Source of the DNA: Odoribacter lunatus
Lineage (GTDB): Bacteria; Bacteroidota; Bacteroidia; Bacteroidales; Marinifilaceae
DNA: 64,000 bases
Assembly (NCBI RefSeq): GCF_943193135.1
Contig: NZ_CALPCZ010000001.1
Coordinates: 1-64,000, forward strand
Direction of reading: 5' to 3'
The position numbers and the translations under genes are program-made. How positions within the stretch are numbered: position 1 is the stretch's first letter; each line of letters starts with the position of its first letter. The notes under the pieces were generated by a model. The model ran no database searches, was not told the DNA's origin, and saw only the letters and a list, made by a program, of their open reading frames with translations. Below are positions 1 to 9,200 of this stretch, in pieces.

Positions 1-1073
1 CTACGGTAACGTATCAATTCAAACGGGTGGCTGTTTGTGCAGTGGGGGTTGCCACAAGCAATATTGTGACCATAAACCTACTGCCCAAACCTTTCTCCCA
101 GTCTCTTTATACTTTCAATGCGGGAAGTTCTGTTGAGCTAACACAATATTGGGGTACGAACAGTTCCGCCGTATGGCAATTTGAGGGTGCGCCGTCGTGG
201 GTATATGTATCCGGCAAGTCTTCCAATTCCCTGACGATAGCAGGCGGACTGGTAGATGAAGAATTCAAGCTGAAAGCCCATATTACCCAATGTCCATCGG
301 ATGTATTTTCCGCCACAATCAAAATCAGTAACACGATTCCCTACCGGGGACACATGGATAGTGTCAGATTGGCGGCAGGTAAGTATAAAATGGAGTGTTG
401 GGGAGCACAGGGAGGAACAGGATATGTCGCTTCTTATTCTGCAAGGGGAGGCTACGGAGGTTATGCCCAGGGAACTGCAGTGCTAAATACAGTTACTACT
501 TATTACGTTTATGTTGGAGGTATGGGAGTTTCAACCCCTTCTTCCACATCCGGGGGAGATGGCGGTTGGAATGGCGGTGGACGTGGGGGTGGAGATGATA
601 TAGCTGGTAATACTGGAGGTGGAGGCGGAGGCGGTACGGATATACGAAGGGGAGGACAAGCTTTATCCAACCGGATTATGGTTGCTGGTGGTGGAGGGGG
701 TGGTTCCGGTGCTGCTGGAATTGGCGGTTATGGAGGAGGTATCGAAGGAGAAAGCGGAAACAAGCATTCGTCGATAACGAGGGCGGTTCCGTCTCCGGGT
801 AAGCAAACTTCCGGCTATGCCTTAGGGTATGGTGGAAATGGTACTTATGGAGGTTTGCATTATACAGGAACAGGAGGCGGTGGAGGCGGCTACTATGGTG
901 GGGAGGGGGCTGGAACAGGTCCTAAGTTTACAAATGCTTCTGAGCGATATAGATATGGAATTGGTGGTGCCGGGGGTTCCGGATACGTCAATACCGGCAT
1001 TTTCAGTAACTCCTCTATGTCCAATGGTGCGAGAAGCGGAAACGGTCAGGTGAAGATTACATCGTTGAATTAA
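1..1073 (+). CDS. Glycine-rich surface-type protein, 5' partial
   Basis: The frame is already open at base 1 and no stop lies upstream of the GTG at 27, so the true start is probably outside the window. The first 100 or so visible residues look like a beta-sandwich region with the stretch APSWVYV. From about residue 120 (KMECWGAQGG) to the end the protein is dominated by Gly runs spaced by aromatic residues, with a DIRRGG element followed by IMVAGGGGGG. This pattern resembles the ALK/LTK-type glycine-rich domain found in many Bacteroidetes surface proteins. Function is unknown; an adhesin or fibre role is an inference from composition only. A strong hairpin terminator follows 26 bases after the stop. 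Confidence 0.75.
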   Translation, partial: TVTYQFKRVAVCAVGVATSNIVTINLLPKPFSQSLYTFNAGSSVELTQYWGTNSSAVWQFEGAPSWVYVSGKSSNSLTIAGGLVDEEFKLKAHITQCPSDVFSATIKISNTIPYRGHMDSVRLAAGKYKMECWGAQGGTGYVASYSARGGYGGYAQGTAVLNTVTTYYVYVGGMGVSTPSSTSGGDGGWNGGGRGGGDDIAGNTGGGGGGGTDIRRGGQALSNRIMVAGGGGGGSGAAGIGGYGGGIEGESGNKHSSITRAVPSPGKQTSGYALGYGGNGTYGGLHYTGTGGGGGGYYGGEGAGTGPKFTNASERYRYGIGGAGGSGYVNTGIFSNSSMSNGARSGNGQVKITSLN

Positions 1074-1098
1074 AAAGTTGAAGAGATTAAAAGAGTTG

Positions 1099-1131
1099 AA
1101 AAAGGTTGAAAGTACTCCTTTCAACCTTTTT
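1099..1131 (+). terminator. Intrinsic terminator after glycine-rich gene
   Basis: Perfect 14-bp inverted repeat (1099-1112 with 1118-1131) around a 5-base loop. The arms carry A and T runs, so it could work in both directions. Confidence 0.8.
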
Positions 1132-1137
1132 ACTTAT

Positions 1138-1292
1138 TTATACTATATGTTTTATGCTACTAATATCTGCTAAGCGTCCATTTCCAAGTCGGACAACCAA
1201 TTTGTATAATGTCTCGTCAATATAAATATTGACACCAATTATTCAATAGCCACGGGATTGCCTATCTCCACACATACTATATCCGGATACAT
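1138..1292 (-). pseudogene. Possible remnant of a small ORF downstream of the ATPase
   Basis: The ATPase stop codon and a new ATG overlap as TAATG at 1290-1294. The ATG opens 17 codons (MYPDIVCVEIGNPVAIE) before a stop. In another frame a protein-like stretch, IYIDETLYKLVVRLGNGRL and then ADISSIKHIV, runs to a TAA at 1138-1140. Together they look like one short coupled gene broken by a frameshift. I do not recognise the family, and the evidence is only the overlap and the plausible residue composition; it may be chance. Confidence 0.2.
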
Positions 1293-2497
1293 TAATACAA
1301 ACAGCCGAACGTCCAAAGCGGAATCCTGTTGCCGCTTCCGGTCTCAATATCATCCAGCGCAAGGTAGCTGTTCGGAAGGTTGGCTATCTGGTTGAAAGTC
1401 TTGCGGCTACCGCCCACCTCGAACAGATATTTCCCGTCTGCCATAAAATCACCCTGCCTGGGCATTGTCAGAGTTGAGCCTGCACCCATCTGGTTGGCAA
1501 AGAACGTTTCGCGAAGCGTACCTTCCGAAGTTCTTCCCGACAATGCGTGCATCAGATTGGCATTATTCAGATATACTTTCTTCGGACCAGTCAGGTGTTT
1601 ATAATCCTTAGCCTTGTCTGTCAGCAAATAAAGCAATGCAGCACGATCTAACAAATATAACATTTTCAGCGTCTGGTCGCGGGTCGATTCCAGTTCCGCA
1701 GAGAGTTTGTTGATATTCGGTTCAAGAGGCACATTTTCGGCAATAACCATCAACAACTTCTTTATCTTCTGAATAGTCGTATAGGTAATATCCTCCACTG
1801 CCGGAATATCGCTGTCTATAACAAGTTGTGTGACTTCTGCCACTCGCATCAGATAATCATCGCCAGCCTCCTTATAATAGGGATAATAACCTTTACTCAG
1901 ATATTCATCAAAGTATTTCAACACCTTTATCTTTGATGCCACCTCCATTGCGTATCCCGTATGAACGTCAAGTAATTTTTCCAAAGTAATTGCAGGTATC
2001 GTAGCGACTTCTTCATATTCTAGATACTCTCTAAAAGACAGTCCATTGAGTGTATAAAGCGATTGCCGGCGCGACAAGTCGGTTTTAGAGTTGTCGATAG
2101 CTAGCATGGCAGAGCCTGTGTACACAATATTCAAATCGGGATAGCTGTCGTAAAAGTTCTTTAATAACTGCGTCCAATTCTTATACTTATGCACTTCGTC
2201 GAAATAGACATTTACAACACCATGCGTATAGAGAAATTCCACCAACTCTTCCAGGCTGTGATTATTAAACCACATATTATCTAGTGACACATACAGCACA
2301 TTTTCAAGCCTGGTGAAAGTTTCTTTGATATGTTGCAACAGCAACGTAGTCTTGCCGACACCCCGTGCGCCTTTAATGCCTATCAGTCGCACATTCCAGT
2401 TTACGCAGTCATACAAATAGCGTTTGAATCGCAAATCGGTTGCAGCGAGTTTACGATGAAAAGTATTTACCAACGGTTGAATATCCTCGTAATCCAT
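1292..2497 (-). CDS. AAA+ ATPase with C-terminal DUF4143-type domain
   Basis: An ATPase of the large prokaryotic family that pairs an AAA_14 core with a C-terminal DUF4143 region; these are predicted cytoplasmic P-loop ATPases of unclear substrate. Counting from the ATG at 2497 (401 aa), Walker A is GARGVGKTT at residues 43-51, Walker B ends in VYFDE near residue 100, and a sensor-like IVYTGSAML follows. The frame is open upstream to 2611, with another ATG at 2521, but a Bacteroides -7 box (TATATTTG) lies at 2524-2531 and two dyads lie further upstream. Transcription would therefore start near 2519, which favours the ATG at 2497. Start choice is an inference. The gene stands alone, with operator-like dyads suggesting dedicated control. 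Confidence 0.85.
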   Translation of the reverse strand: MDYEDIQPLVNTFHRKLAATDLRFKRYLYDCVNWNVRLIGIKGARGVGKTTLLLQHIKETFTRLENVLYVSLDNMWFNNHSLEELVEFLYTHGVVNVYFDEVHKYKNWTQLLKNFYDSYPDLNIVYTGSAMLAIDNSKTDLSRRQSLYTLNGLSFREYLEYEEVATIPAITLEKLLDVHTGYAMEVASKIKVLKYFDEYLSKGYYPYYKEAGDDYLMRVAEVTQLVIDSDIPAVEDITYTTIQKIKKLLMVIAENVPLEPNINKLSAELESTRDQTLKMLYLLDRAALLYLLTDKAKDYKHLTGPKKVYLNNANLMHALSGRTSEGTLRETFFANQMGAGSTLTMPRQGDFMADGKYLFEVGGSRKTFNQIANLPNSYLALDDIETGSGNRIPLWTFGCLY

Positions 2498-2523
2498 AAT
2501 GGCATAAATTACATATTTCATTG

Positions 2524-2531
2524 CAAATATA
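2524..2531 (-). promoter_or_regulatory. Candidate -7 box of the ATPase gene
   Basis: CAAATATA on the plus strand reads TATATTTG on the coding strand, a full match to the Bacteroides -7 element TAnnTTTG. No TTTG is found at the usual -33 distance; that interval is occupied by the first dyad (2540-2555). Confidence 0.4.
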
Positions 2532-2539
2532 AGAAAAAA

Positions 2540-2588
2540 CACTTTTCTAAAAGTGTTTTTTGTGCAAAATTTCACCTTTGAAAAGGTG
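2540..2588. promoter_or_regulatory. Two matching operator-like dyads upstream of the ATPase
   Basis: Two 16-bp dyads, CACTTTTCTAAAAGTG at 2540-2555 and CACCTTTGAAAAGGTG at 2573-2588, fit one consensus CACYTTTNNAAARGTG. Their starts are 33 bp apart, about three helical turns, which would put bound dimers on the same face. The first dyad extends to a 13-bp perfect inverted repeat (2534-2561). They sit just upstream of the candidate -7 box, where a repressor or activator would act. Confidence 0.5.
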
Positions 2589-2695
2589 TATATTCGTTCT
2601 GCGGAAACCAATTAAAGGATTATTATGCTTTTGTAAAGATTGTGTATAGAAGATATTTAAGCTAAGCACTTAGCGCATTATTGCCCGAATTTAAG

Positions 2696-2703
2696 TACCT
2701 TTG
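2696..2703 (+). promoter_or_regulatory. Candidate -7 box of queA
   Basis: TACCTTTG matches TAnnTTTG exactly and leaves a leader of about 25 bases before the ATG at 2732. No clear -33 element is visible. Confidence 0.45.
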
Positions 2704-2731
2704 CCCGCAAAGTAGATAGAGTTTACAGAAA

Positions 2732-3958
2732 ATGGGTACGGTGCCGGAAGAACTGAAAAATATAAGAATAGAGGATTATTCGTATGAGTTGCCGGAAGAG
2801 CGGATTGCCAAATTTCCTTTGGCGGATCGGGAGTCTTCCAAGTTATTGCTGTACGAGGGGGGACGGATAGAGGAGAGGAGTTTTCACGATGTCCGCCGTA
2901 TTTTGAAGGCCGGGCAGACGTTGATATTCAATAATACGAAGGTGATTTATGCCCGTCTGTTTTTTCAGAAAGCGACGGGAGCCCATATAGAGGTGTTTTG
3001 TCTGGAACCTTTTGTTCCTGCCGATTATGCGATGAATTTCGCGTCCTGTTCTTCGTGCGACTGGAGTTGTATGGTTGGTAATTTGAAGAAATGGAAGGAG
3101 GGGACGATCTCATGTGTTTTCGACTATCAGGGGAAGCCGGTGACGTTGCAGGCGACGAAGCTGGAAGTGAAGACCGGCGGTGAAGTCATCGTCCGTTTTT
3201 CTTGGGATGCCGCGTTGTCGTTCAGCGAAGTGCTGGAGGGCTGCGGAAGAATACCGATTCCGCCTTATTTGAACCGGGAGTCGGAGGAGTCCGATAAGAT
3301 ACGCTACCAGACGATTTATTCCAAAAAGGAAGGTTCGGTCGCGGCTCCGACGGCGGGTTTGCATTTTACGGAAGCCATTTTGAAGGATCTGGCATTGCAG
3401 GGGGTGCATACCGAAGAATTGACGCTGCACGTGGGGGCGGGGACTTTCCGGCCGGTGAAAGCGGAGACAATCGGAGGACATGATATGCACACGGAACATA
3501 TCGTGGTCGCCAGAAAGTTGGTGACGGCATTGAGGGATAAGAGTGCGGAGGTGATTGCGGTTGGGACTACTTCCGTCCGGACGCTTGAGAGTCTTTACTG
3601 GATGGGGGTGAAACTCCTGGAGGGCTATGAGGATTTCAACAGCGTTTCGCAATGGGAGTGTTACAGTCTGCCGTCTCATTATACGCTGAAGCAGGCGATG
3701 AGTGCCTTGGCGGACTGGCTGGAGCACGCCGAAACGGAGTGGCTGAAAGCCTCTACGACGATTATTATTTTACCGGGGTATCGCTATCGGGTGGTGGATG
3801 CCTTGTTTACGAACTTCCATCAGCCGCAGAGTACGCTGCTCCTGTTGGTGGCGGCGGCAATCGGAGAGGACTGGAAGAATGTGTATGCGTATGCCATGGC
3901 GCACGGGTTCCGCTTCTTGAGTTATGGTGATAGCAGTTTATTGTGGATAAAGAAATAA
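2732..3958 (+). CDS. queA: S-adenosylmethionine:tRNA ribosyltransferase-isomerase
   Basis: QueA moves the ribosyl part of SAM onto 7-aminomethyl-7-deazaguanine at position 34 of tRNA, giving epoxyqueuosine in the queuosine pathway. The protein shows the family landmarks: YELPEERIAKFPL near the N terminus, IFNNTKVIYARL, AAPTAGLHFT, LHVGAGTFRPV and GTTSVRTLESL. At 408 residues it is longer than the roughly 350 of the classical enzyme, which is common for Bacteroidetes members; a paralogue of QueA with a different nuance cannot be excluded. The ATG follows a good -7 box. The partner transglycosylase gene tgt is also in this window (51305-52435), but not adjacent. A small nuclease-like gene follows after 7 bases, probably in the same transcript. 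Confidence 0.9.
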   Translation: MGTVPEELKNIRIEDYSYELPEERIAKFPLADRESSKLLLYEGGRIEERSFHDVRRILKAGQTLIFNNTKVIYARLFFQKATGAHIEVFCLEPFVPADYAMNFASCSSCDWSCMVGNLKKWKEGTISCVFDYQGKPVTLQATKLEVKTGGEVIVRFSWDAALSFSEVLEGCGRIPIPPYLNRESEESDKIRYQTIYSKKEGSVAAPTAGLHFTEAILKDLALQGVHTEELTLHVGAGTFRPVKAETIGGHDMHTEHIVVARKLVTALRDKSAEVIAVGTTSVRTLESLYWMGVKLLEGYEDFNSVSQWECYSLPSHYTLKQAMSALADWLEHAETEWLKASTTIIILPGYRYRVVDALFTNFHQPQSTLLLLVAAAIGEDWKNVYAYAMAHGFRFLSYGDSSLLWIKK

Positions 3959-3965
3959 TGTTGCC

Positions 3966-4403
3966 ATGTTGAATCTGACGTTGCCGCCTTTTGAATACAA
4001 TCTCGGGAAACAGAACGGAATGCCGGTGATTTTCGATGTCATCCGGAGGAAGTATGTAGCCTTGACACCGGAGGAGTGGGTGCGGCAGCACGTGATTCAC
4101 TATCTGATAGAGAAAAAGCAGTATCCCCGGACATGGATTGCGGTGGAGAAAGAGATTGACTTGTACGGGCTGAAAAGGCGCTTTGACATTGTCTGCTATG
4201 ATAAAAAATCGGAGCCTTATCTCATAGTTGAGTGTAAGGCTCCGACTGTCGCTTTGTCTCAATCGGTGTTCGACCAGGTGTTTCGCTACAATCTGGTGTT
4301 GGCGGCTCCCTATGTGGCGATAACCAACGGGGTGACGCATTATTGCGGCCAGCTGAATGAAGACAGGACTTTTTCCTTCCTGCCCGATTTCCCTTCTTTC
4401 TAA
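3966..4403 (+). CDS. Orphan HsdR-N-like (type I restriction R, N-terminal) domain protein
   Basis: A 145-residue protein made up almost entirely of the N-terminal nuclease-like domain of type I restriction R subunits (HSDR_N_2 type). The candidate PD-(D/E)XK core is visible: D74 in RFDIV, then E89 and K91 in LIVECKAP, with a Gln in the following helix. No helicase, specificity or methylase gene lies nearby, so it is not part of a complete restriction system. Homologous stand-alone proteins occur in many Bacteroidales genomes with no assigned role. It starts 7 bases after queA and ends overlapping the convergent meaB stop by 4 bases. DNA binding or cleavage is an inference from the fold. Confidence 0.8.
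   Translation: MLNLTLPPFEYNLGKQNGMPVIFDVIRRKYVALTPEEWVRQHVIHYLIEKKQYPRTWIAVEKEIDLYGLKRRFDIVCYDKKSEPYLIVECKAPTVALSQSVFDQVFRYNLVLAAPYVAITNGVTHYCGQLNEDRTFSFLPDFPSF
4210..4244 (+). other. Strong hairpin inside the HsdR-N-like coding sequence
   Basis: Perfect 10-bp arms (4210-4219 and 4235-4244) with an inner CTCA/TGAG pairing around a 4-base loop. It lies over the codons for the ExK catalytic stretch. No T-run follows, so it is not a standard terminator. Confidence 0.4.
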
Positions 4404-5506
4404 CCCTGTTTGCCGAAGTAATCTTCCAACAGGTCGAATGCGGCTGTGAAAGAGCTTAGTTCGTTGTTCAGCACCTTTTCCTCCGCCTGCTTGATCTTTT
4501 CTTTTTCGTGCTGGTAAAAGCGGTTTTTCAGCTGCTCGTTGATGGTTTCGTACATCCAGTATTTGGCCTGTTCCCTCCGTCTGCCGTCGAAATAGCCGTT
4601 TTGCTGCGTTTCGCTGCAATAGTGCAGGATATTCTCCCAGATGGCGTCGATGCCTGTCCGTTCGTATGCCGAGCAGGTCATGACCTGGGGCGTCACGCCC
4701 GATTCGTGTGGGGGGAAAAAATGCAGCGCCGTTTGCAGTTGCACCTTTGCCAGTTCCGCGCGTTGTATGTTGTTGCCGTCGGCTTTGTTGATGATAATGC
4801 TGTCCGCCATTTCCATAATGCCGCGCTTGATGCCCTGCAGTTCATCGCCCGCTCCGGCGATTTGCAGCAGCAGGAAAAAGTCCACCATGGAATGGACGGC
4901 TGTTTCGCTTTGTCCCACGCCCACGGTCTCAATCAGAATGATGTCGAATCCCGCCACTTCGCAGAGAATCATCGCTTCCCGCGTTTTCCGCGCTACGCCG
5001 CCCAATGAACCGGCGGAGGGGGAAGGACGGATATAGGCTTTCGGGTCGCATGAAAGCTCTTCCATGCGGGTTTTATCTCCTAATATACTCCCTTTGGAGC
5101 GTTCGCTGCTGGGGTCAATCGCCAGTACGGCGATCTGGTGTCCCTGACCGGTCAGGTATTTCCCGAAACTCTCGATAAAGGTGCTTTTCCCGGCTCCCGG
5201 TACGCCCGTAATGCCGATCCGGACGGAATTGCCCGAAGAGGGAAGACAACGCTTGATGACTTCCTGGGCGATGAGCTGGTGCTCCGTTTTGGAACTCTCC
5301 ACCAGGGTAATGGCCTGGCTGAGGATATTAATGTCCCCTTTCAGAATACCTTCGACATAATCGTCCGTTGTCAGCGTTTTTTTCTTGATAAACTTCAGGC
5401 GGGCGGCGATATTTGGATTCATCGCCTCAGGCTGTTCGATACCTCTGTTTACTTTCAGTCCTTCGTATTCCGGTGAATTCTCCGGATGTTCAATACATTC
5501 CGACAT
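4400..5506 (-). CDS. meaB: Methylmalonyl-CoA mutase-associated GTPase MeaB
   Basis: A G3E-family P-loop GTPase that guards adenosylcobalamin loading and protects methylmalonyl-CoA mutase, an enzyme of the succinate-propionate route used by many gut Bacteroidales. Walker A is GVPGAGKST at residues 101-109. Downstream landmarks are AIDPSSERSKGSILGDKTRM, the Walker B/switch region ETVGVGQSE, and the guanine-recognition NKAD. The length of 368 is slightly above the usual 320-340 because of an N-terminal extension of about 35 residues before NIAARLKF. The mutase genes are not in the window. A -7 box lies 25 bases upstream. Confidence 0.93.
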   Translation of the reverse strand: MSECIEHPENSPEYEGLKVNRGIEQPEAMNPNIAARLKFIKKKTLTTDDYVEGILKGDINILSQAITLVESSKTEHQLIAQEVIKRCLPSSGNSVRIGITGVPGAGKSTFIESFGKYLTGQGHQIAVLAIDPSSERSKGSILGDKTRMEELSCDPKAYIRPSPSAGSLGGVARKTREAMILCEVAGFDIILIETVGVGQSETAVHSMVDFFLLLQIAGAGDELQGIKRGIMEMADSIIINKADGNNIQRAELAKVQLQTALHFFPPHESGVTPQVMTCSAYERTGIDAIWENILHYCSETQQNGYFDGRRREQAKYWMYETINEQLKNRFYQHEKEKIKQAEEKVLNNELSSFTAAFDLLEDYFGKQG

Positions 5507-5530
5507 TATTTGTTGTTTTTCTTAATATGA

Positions 5531-5538
5531 CAAAGATA
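5531..5538 (-). promoter_or_regulatory. Candidate -7 box of meaB
   Basis: CAAAGATA on the plus strand reads TATCTTTG, an exact TAnnTTTG match, about 25 bases before the meaB ATG. Confidence 0.45.
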
Positions 5539-5588
5539 TTAATAAAAGTTGAGAGAGAAGAGGGCTATGTAAAATGATTTTTGAAGAG

Positions 5589-5620
5589 TTTGCCAAATTG
5601 AAGAAAATGGTTTAATTTCG
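5589..5620 (+). promoter_or_regulatory. Promoter of the flavoprotein gene
   Basis: TTTG at 5589-5592, a 20-base spacer, then TAATTTCG at 5613-5620. This is one mismatch from the Bacteroides consensus and has the correct spacing, with the ATG at 5641. Confidence 0.5.
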
Positions 5621-5640
5621 AGTTGTAAAAAGATATTTAT

Positions 5641-6273
5641 ATGAAAGTATTATTGGTAAACGGGTCTCCTCATAAAAACGGGTGTACCTATACGGCATTG
5701 GATATTGTAGCACAAGCCTTGCATATGGAAGGTATTGAAACTGAAATTTTTTGGATTGGAAATAAACCTTTGGGCGGTTGTGTCGGGTGTGGCAATTGTC
5801 GTGAAAATCATAGATGCGTTTTTGATGATGCGGTCAATGAGTTTGTGAAAAAAGCGAAAAGTTTCGATGGTTTTGTTTTCGGGAGTCCGGTACATTATGC
5901 TTCAATGGCAGGTAGTATGACCGGTTTCATGGACAGGGTTTTTATGTCCGATAAAGCTGGGGGACATGGGGGGCTTTGTAAAAAACCGGGTGCGGTCATT
6001 ACAACTTCCAGAAGGGCTGGTGCTACTGCCACTCTTGATCAATTGATGAAATGGCTTTCTATTTACGAGATGCCGATTGTCTCTTCAAGATATTGGAATG
6101 AGATACACGGTTGTACACCGGAAGATGTGCTGAAAGATGAGGAAGGGGTGCAGATTATGCGTGTGCTTGGAAAGAATATGGCATGGATTCTGAAATGTAT
6201 AGAAGCCGGAAAACAAGCAGGTATTAAAGTGCCGGAATCGGAACAAGGTATTTATACAAGTTTTATTCGATAA
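5641..6273 (+). CDS. Iron-sulfur flavoprotein / NADPH-dependent FMN reductase family
   Basis: A flavodoxin-fold protein of 210 residues. The N-terminal strand and loop VNGSPHKNGCT is the typical phosphate-binding loop for FMN in this family. Cysteines 47, 50, 53 and 59 (C-x2-C-x2-C-x5-C) are placed as in iron-sulfur flavoproteins that carry a [4Fe-4S] cluster next to FMN. GSPVHYASMAGSM is the second flavin-contact loop. Such proteins are predicted electron carriers or quinone/FMN reductases in the cytoplasm; the physiological substrate is unknown. It is a single gene with its own promoter, tail-to-tail with the efflux operon. Confidence 0.85.
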   Translation: MKVLLVNGSPHKNGCTYTALDIVAQALHMEGIETEIFWIGNKPLGGCVGCGNCRENHRCVFDDAVNEFVKKAKSFDGFVFGSPVHYASMAGSMTGFMDRVFMSDKAGGHGGLCKKPGAVITTSRRAGATATLDQLMKWLSIYEMPIVSSRYWNEIHGCTPEDVLKDEEGVQIMRVLGKNMAWILKCIEAGKQAGIKVPESEQGIYTSFIR

Positions 6274-6282
6274 AAGGAATAT

Positions 6283-9200
6283 TTATTTTCTCTCTTTGAA
6301 TTTCATAAACAGCGGGAGGTAGAGCAGTAGGGCTACGATGGAAAAGACCATGCCTCCCATGGCGCCGACGGCGAAAGAGAACCAGAATACTTCTTTGGAT
6401 CCTTCGTATACGAAAGGTATTAAACCTAAAATCGTGGAAATGATTGTAAGGAATATGGGAATGATTTTGTGGTTGTATGATTTCAGATAATATTTCAGTC
6501 CCTGTTTGCGGGCTGTCTGGCATGTGAGGTTGTATTCGTTGATGATGTATATGCCCGCATTGACGACGATACCACACAGCAGTACAAAAGAAGCGAATCC
6601 GCCTTGGTCGAATGTGAATTTGAAGAGGTAAAAGGTAAGGAATACCCCTATGAAAGAGATGGGAATCATGAGAATGATGACCAAAGGTTGCCACAGCGAT
6701 TCAAAGAGAATGGCGCATACCATATAGATGATTGCGATGACAAGAAACAGGAGGGCGTATTGTTTCTTTTGCGCGGACCAATTCCAGTTCCATCCGTTTT
6801 TATCGGCTTTGAATCCCAGGGGCAGGTTGTTGTTCATGTTTTTGATAGTTCGCTCCATGACCCGTTTTGCCAATTCGTAAGGACCGAGGAAATCGTATGC
6901 TACCAGCAGGGAGTAGACCTGATTGGTTTTATAAATGTCGTTTCCGGAACGGCGCTTTTCTATCTTTCCGAGGTCAGCCAGTTTTATGGACCTTTCATTC
7001 ATCGTGATGATGTCGTTTTTGAGGTGCCATATATCGAAATTCCGGTTTTCCGATGAGACTAAAGATACGGGAATCTGTTCATTGTTAAAAAGAACGGGCG
7101 TCAGGTTGTTGCGGTATAACTGTTGTACCAAAAAATGATAATACTCTTTCGGTTGTAAATCTTGTCGGGCAAACTGTTCAAAATCGAAGTCGATGAAATA
7201 TTCCGTGAAGTTGCGGCTCCTCCATGAATCCGAGCCCATAATTTCGGGAGCGGATACCCGTTTGTTTTGTTTTAGCGTATCGCACAGTTGTTCGGCAAAG
7301 GCGTACAGCATATCGTAATTGTAGCCGGTCAGCCGGATTTGGTTGCTCTTGTAGCCTGAGCCCAGGGCGTTGGAGAATCCCTGTCCGATGCCGTATATGC
7401 TCCAGTCCGCTCCGCCCAAGTCGTTGGCTTTGGCGATAAGAATGTCTTTCAGCATGACGGGGAAAGAACTGTTTTCAGCTTTTGGGTGGAAGGTAATGGT
7501 GATACCGGCGTTGTCATAGTTATATACGTAGCTTTGGTACATCTCGATTTCCTGATATTGGCTCAGGAAATTTTCCATTTTCAGCATCACGTCGTTCATC
7601 TGGTGGACGGTACAGCCTTCGGGCATGGAGGCCCGTACATACAATCGGGTTCGTTGCGGGTCACTGTAATAGTTACCGTTGAATACGTGTTCGGTGAAAA
7701 GCCGCAATGTACCTCCCAGGAGCGGTTCGAGGTAAGGCTTTAGTGTATTTTGGTAAAACTTGCCGCCGATGGTGTTGTTATACAATTCGGGGAAAAATCC
7801 TTTTAGTTCCTGGTCTTTGTTGTCTTTTAGCTTTGTCGGGAGAAGATGGACAGGTAGCCCGAATGTCAGCAGGATAAGCACGATTAGCAACCATTTAAAT
7901 CTCGGACGGCGGCAATGTGTGATGAATTTACCGTATAGCCGAGTGAACTTTACCAGACGGCGCCTTGATTTTATCAGTTTTTTGCTTTTGCGGGGAGTAA
8001 TCGGGAGCTTGTCAAGCAGTGCCGGAATAAACAGCAGGGCAATGAGCAGGGAAACTGTCAGATTAATGATGATAACGGAGGAAAAGTCTACGAGGTTGTT
8101 GCGTTGGTTCTCCGGTAGAAAGAATACGATAGTCAAGGCTCCGATGGTTGTCAGCAGGGCTGCCAAAATGGCTAAAAAAGCCTTCCGGTTATGATAGTAG
8201 CTGTAATGGTCTATCATGATGATGCTGGTATCGATAATCAGTCCGAGGGAGACGGTGATTCCCGCCATGGAATACAAATGAATCTCCAGATTGAACAGAT
8301 TGTAGAAAATGAAGGCCAGCAGCACGTTTGCCAACAGGGTGACCACAATAAGAAACAGATACCGCAGTTTCCGGCTTACTGCATACACGAACAGCAGCAG
8401 AATAAGCGTAGACATGATTGTCCGGATATATATTTTATTCAGTTCTTTTTGAATCTCTTTTGACGAATCGTAAGCGATAATAGCCGAATAGTTCTCCGGG
8501 AACCGGGCTTCCAGTTTTTTCATTTCTTCTTTAATCCGGGCGGATACTTCCAAGGTGTTGATATGTTTTTCGGCCGTTACGGAAAGGTTGATGTTATTCA
8601 AGCCGTTGATGCGGTAATAATGGGTCGGAAGCTGTTCCTTGTATTGTATGGTGGCAATGTCTTTCAGGTAAATAATACGTCCGTTCTGGTTGGCGACCGG
8701 GATGTTTTCCCACATTTCGTAACCGTAGACCGTATTGTCGTTTTGTTGTTCCGGACTGTCCGAAGAAGCCGTATTTTTTACATTATTGACCAATAAAACC
8801 CGAATTTGCAGGGTATCGCCGGAGGTAGTGGTTTCTTTGGTAAGTCCTAATATATTTTCGGAATGAAACGTATTGACTGCCTGGCTAATCTGTTCGGCGG
8901 TAATGTTCAGTACCGCGCATTTGTTCGGGTTAAATTGGATTTCCCATTCGTAGGGTGTGGCACCGTATACTTCCACATTGTTTACTCCGTCGAGGCGGGA
9001 AATGACGGGGATAATATGTTCTTCCGCGTATTTTTGGATTTGTGAGGTGGCAATCGGGGCGTTCAGCGTATAGGAAATCAGTGTCTGCTGCTCTTCTCCC
9101 GAAGTATTGGTGGAAAAGGTCGGATAAGTGACCTGTTCCGGCAGCCGGGGATACAACTGTTTGATTAAAGTTGCAATCTCAAACCGGATAGCGTCGATGT

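Noticed and set aside
540-920. Possible tandem DNA repeat in the glycine-rich gene
   Set aside because: The GGA/GGT runs only reflect poly-glycine codons; no fixed repeat unit was found.
3110-4619. Minus-strand frames of 205 and 270 codons opposite queA and the HsdR-N gene
   Set aside because: They overlap well-supported genes, and their products show shadow-type composition with no recognisable family.
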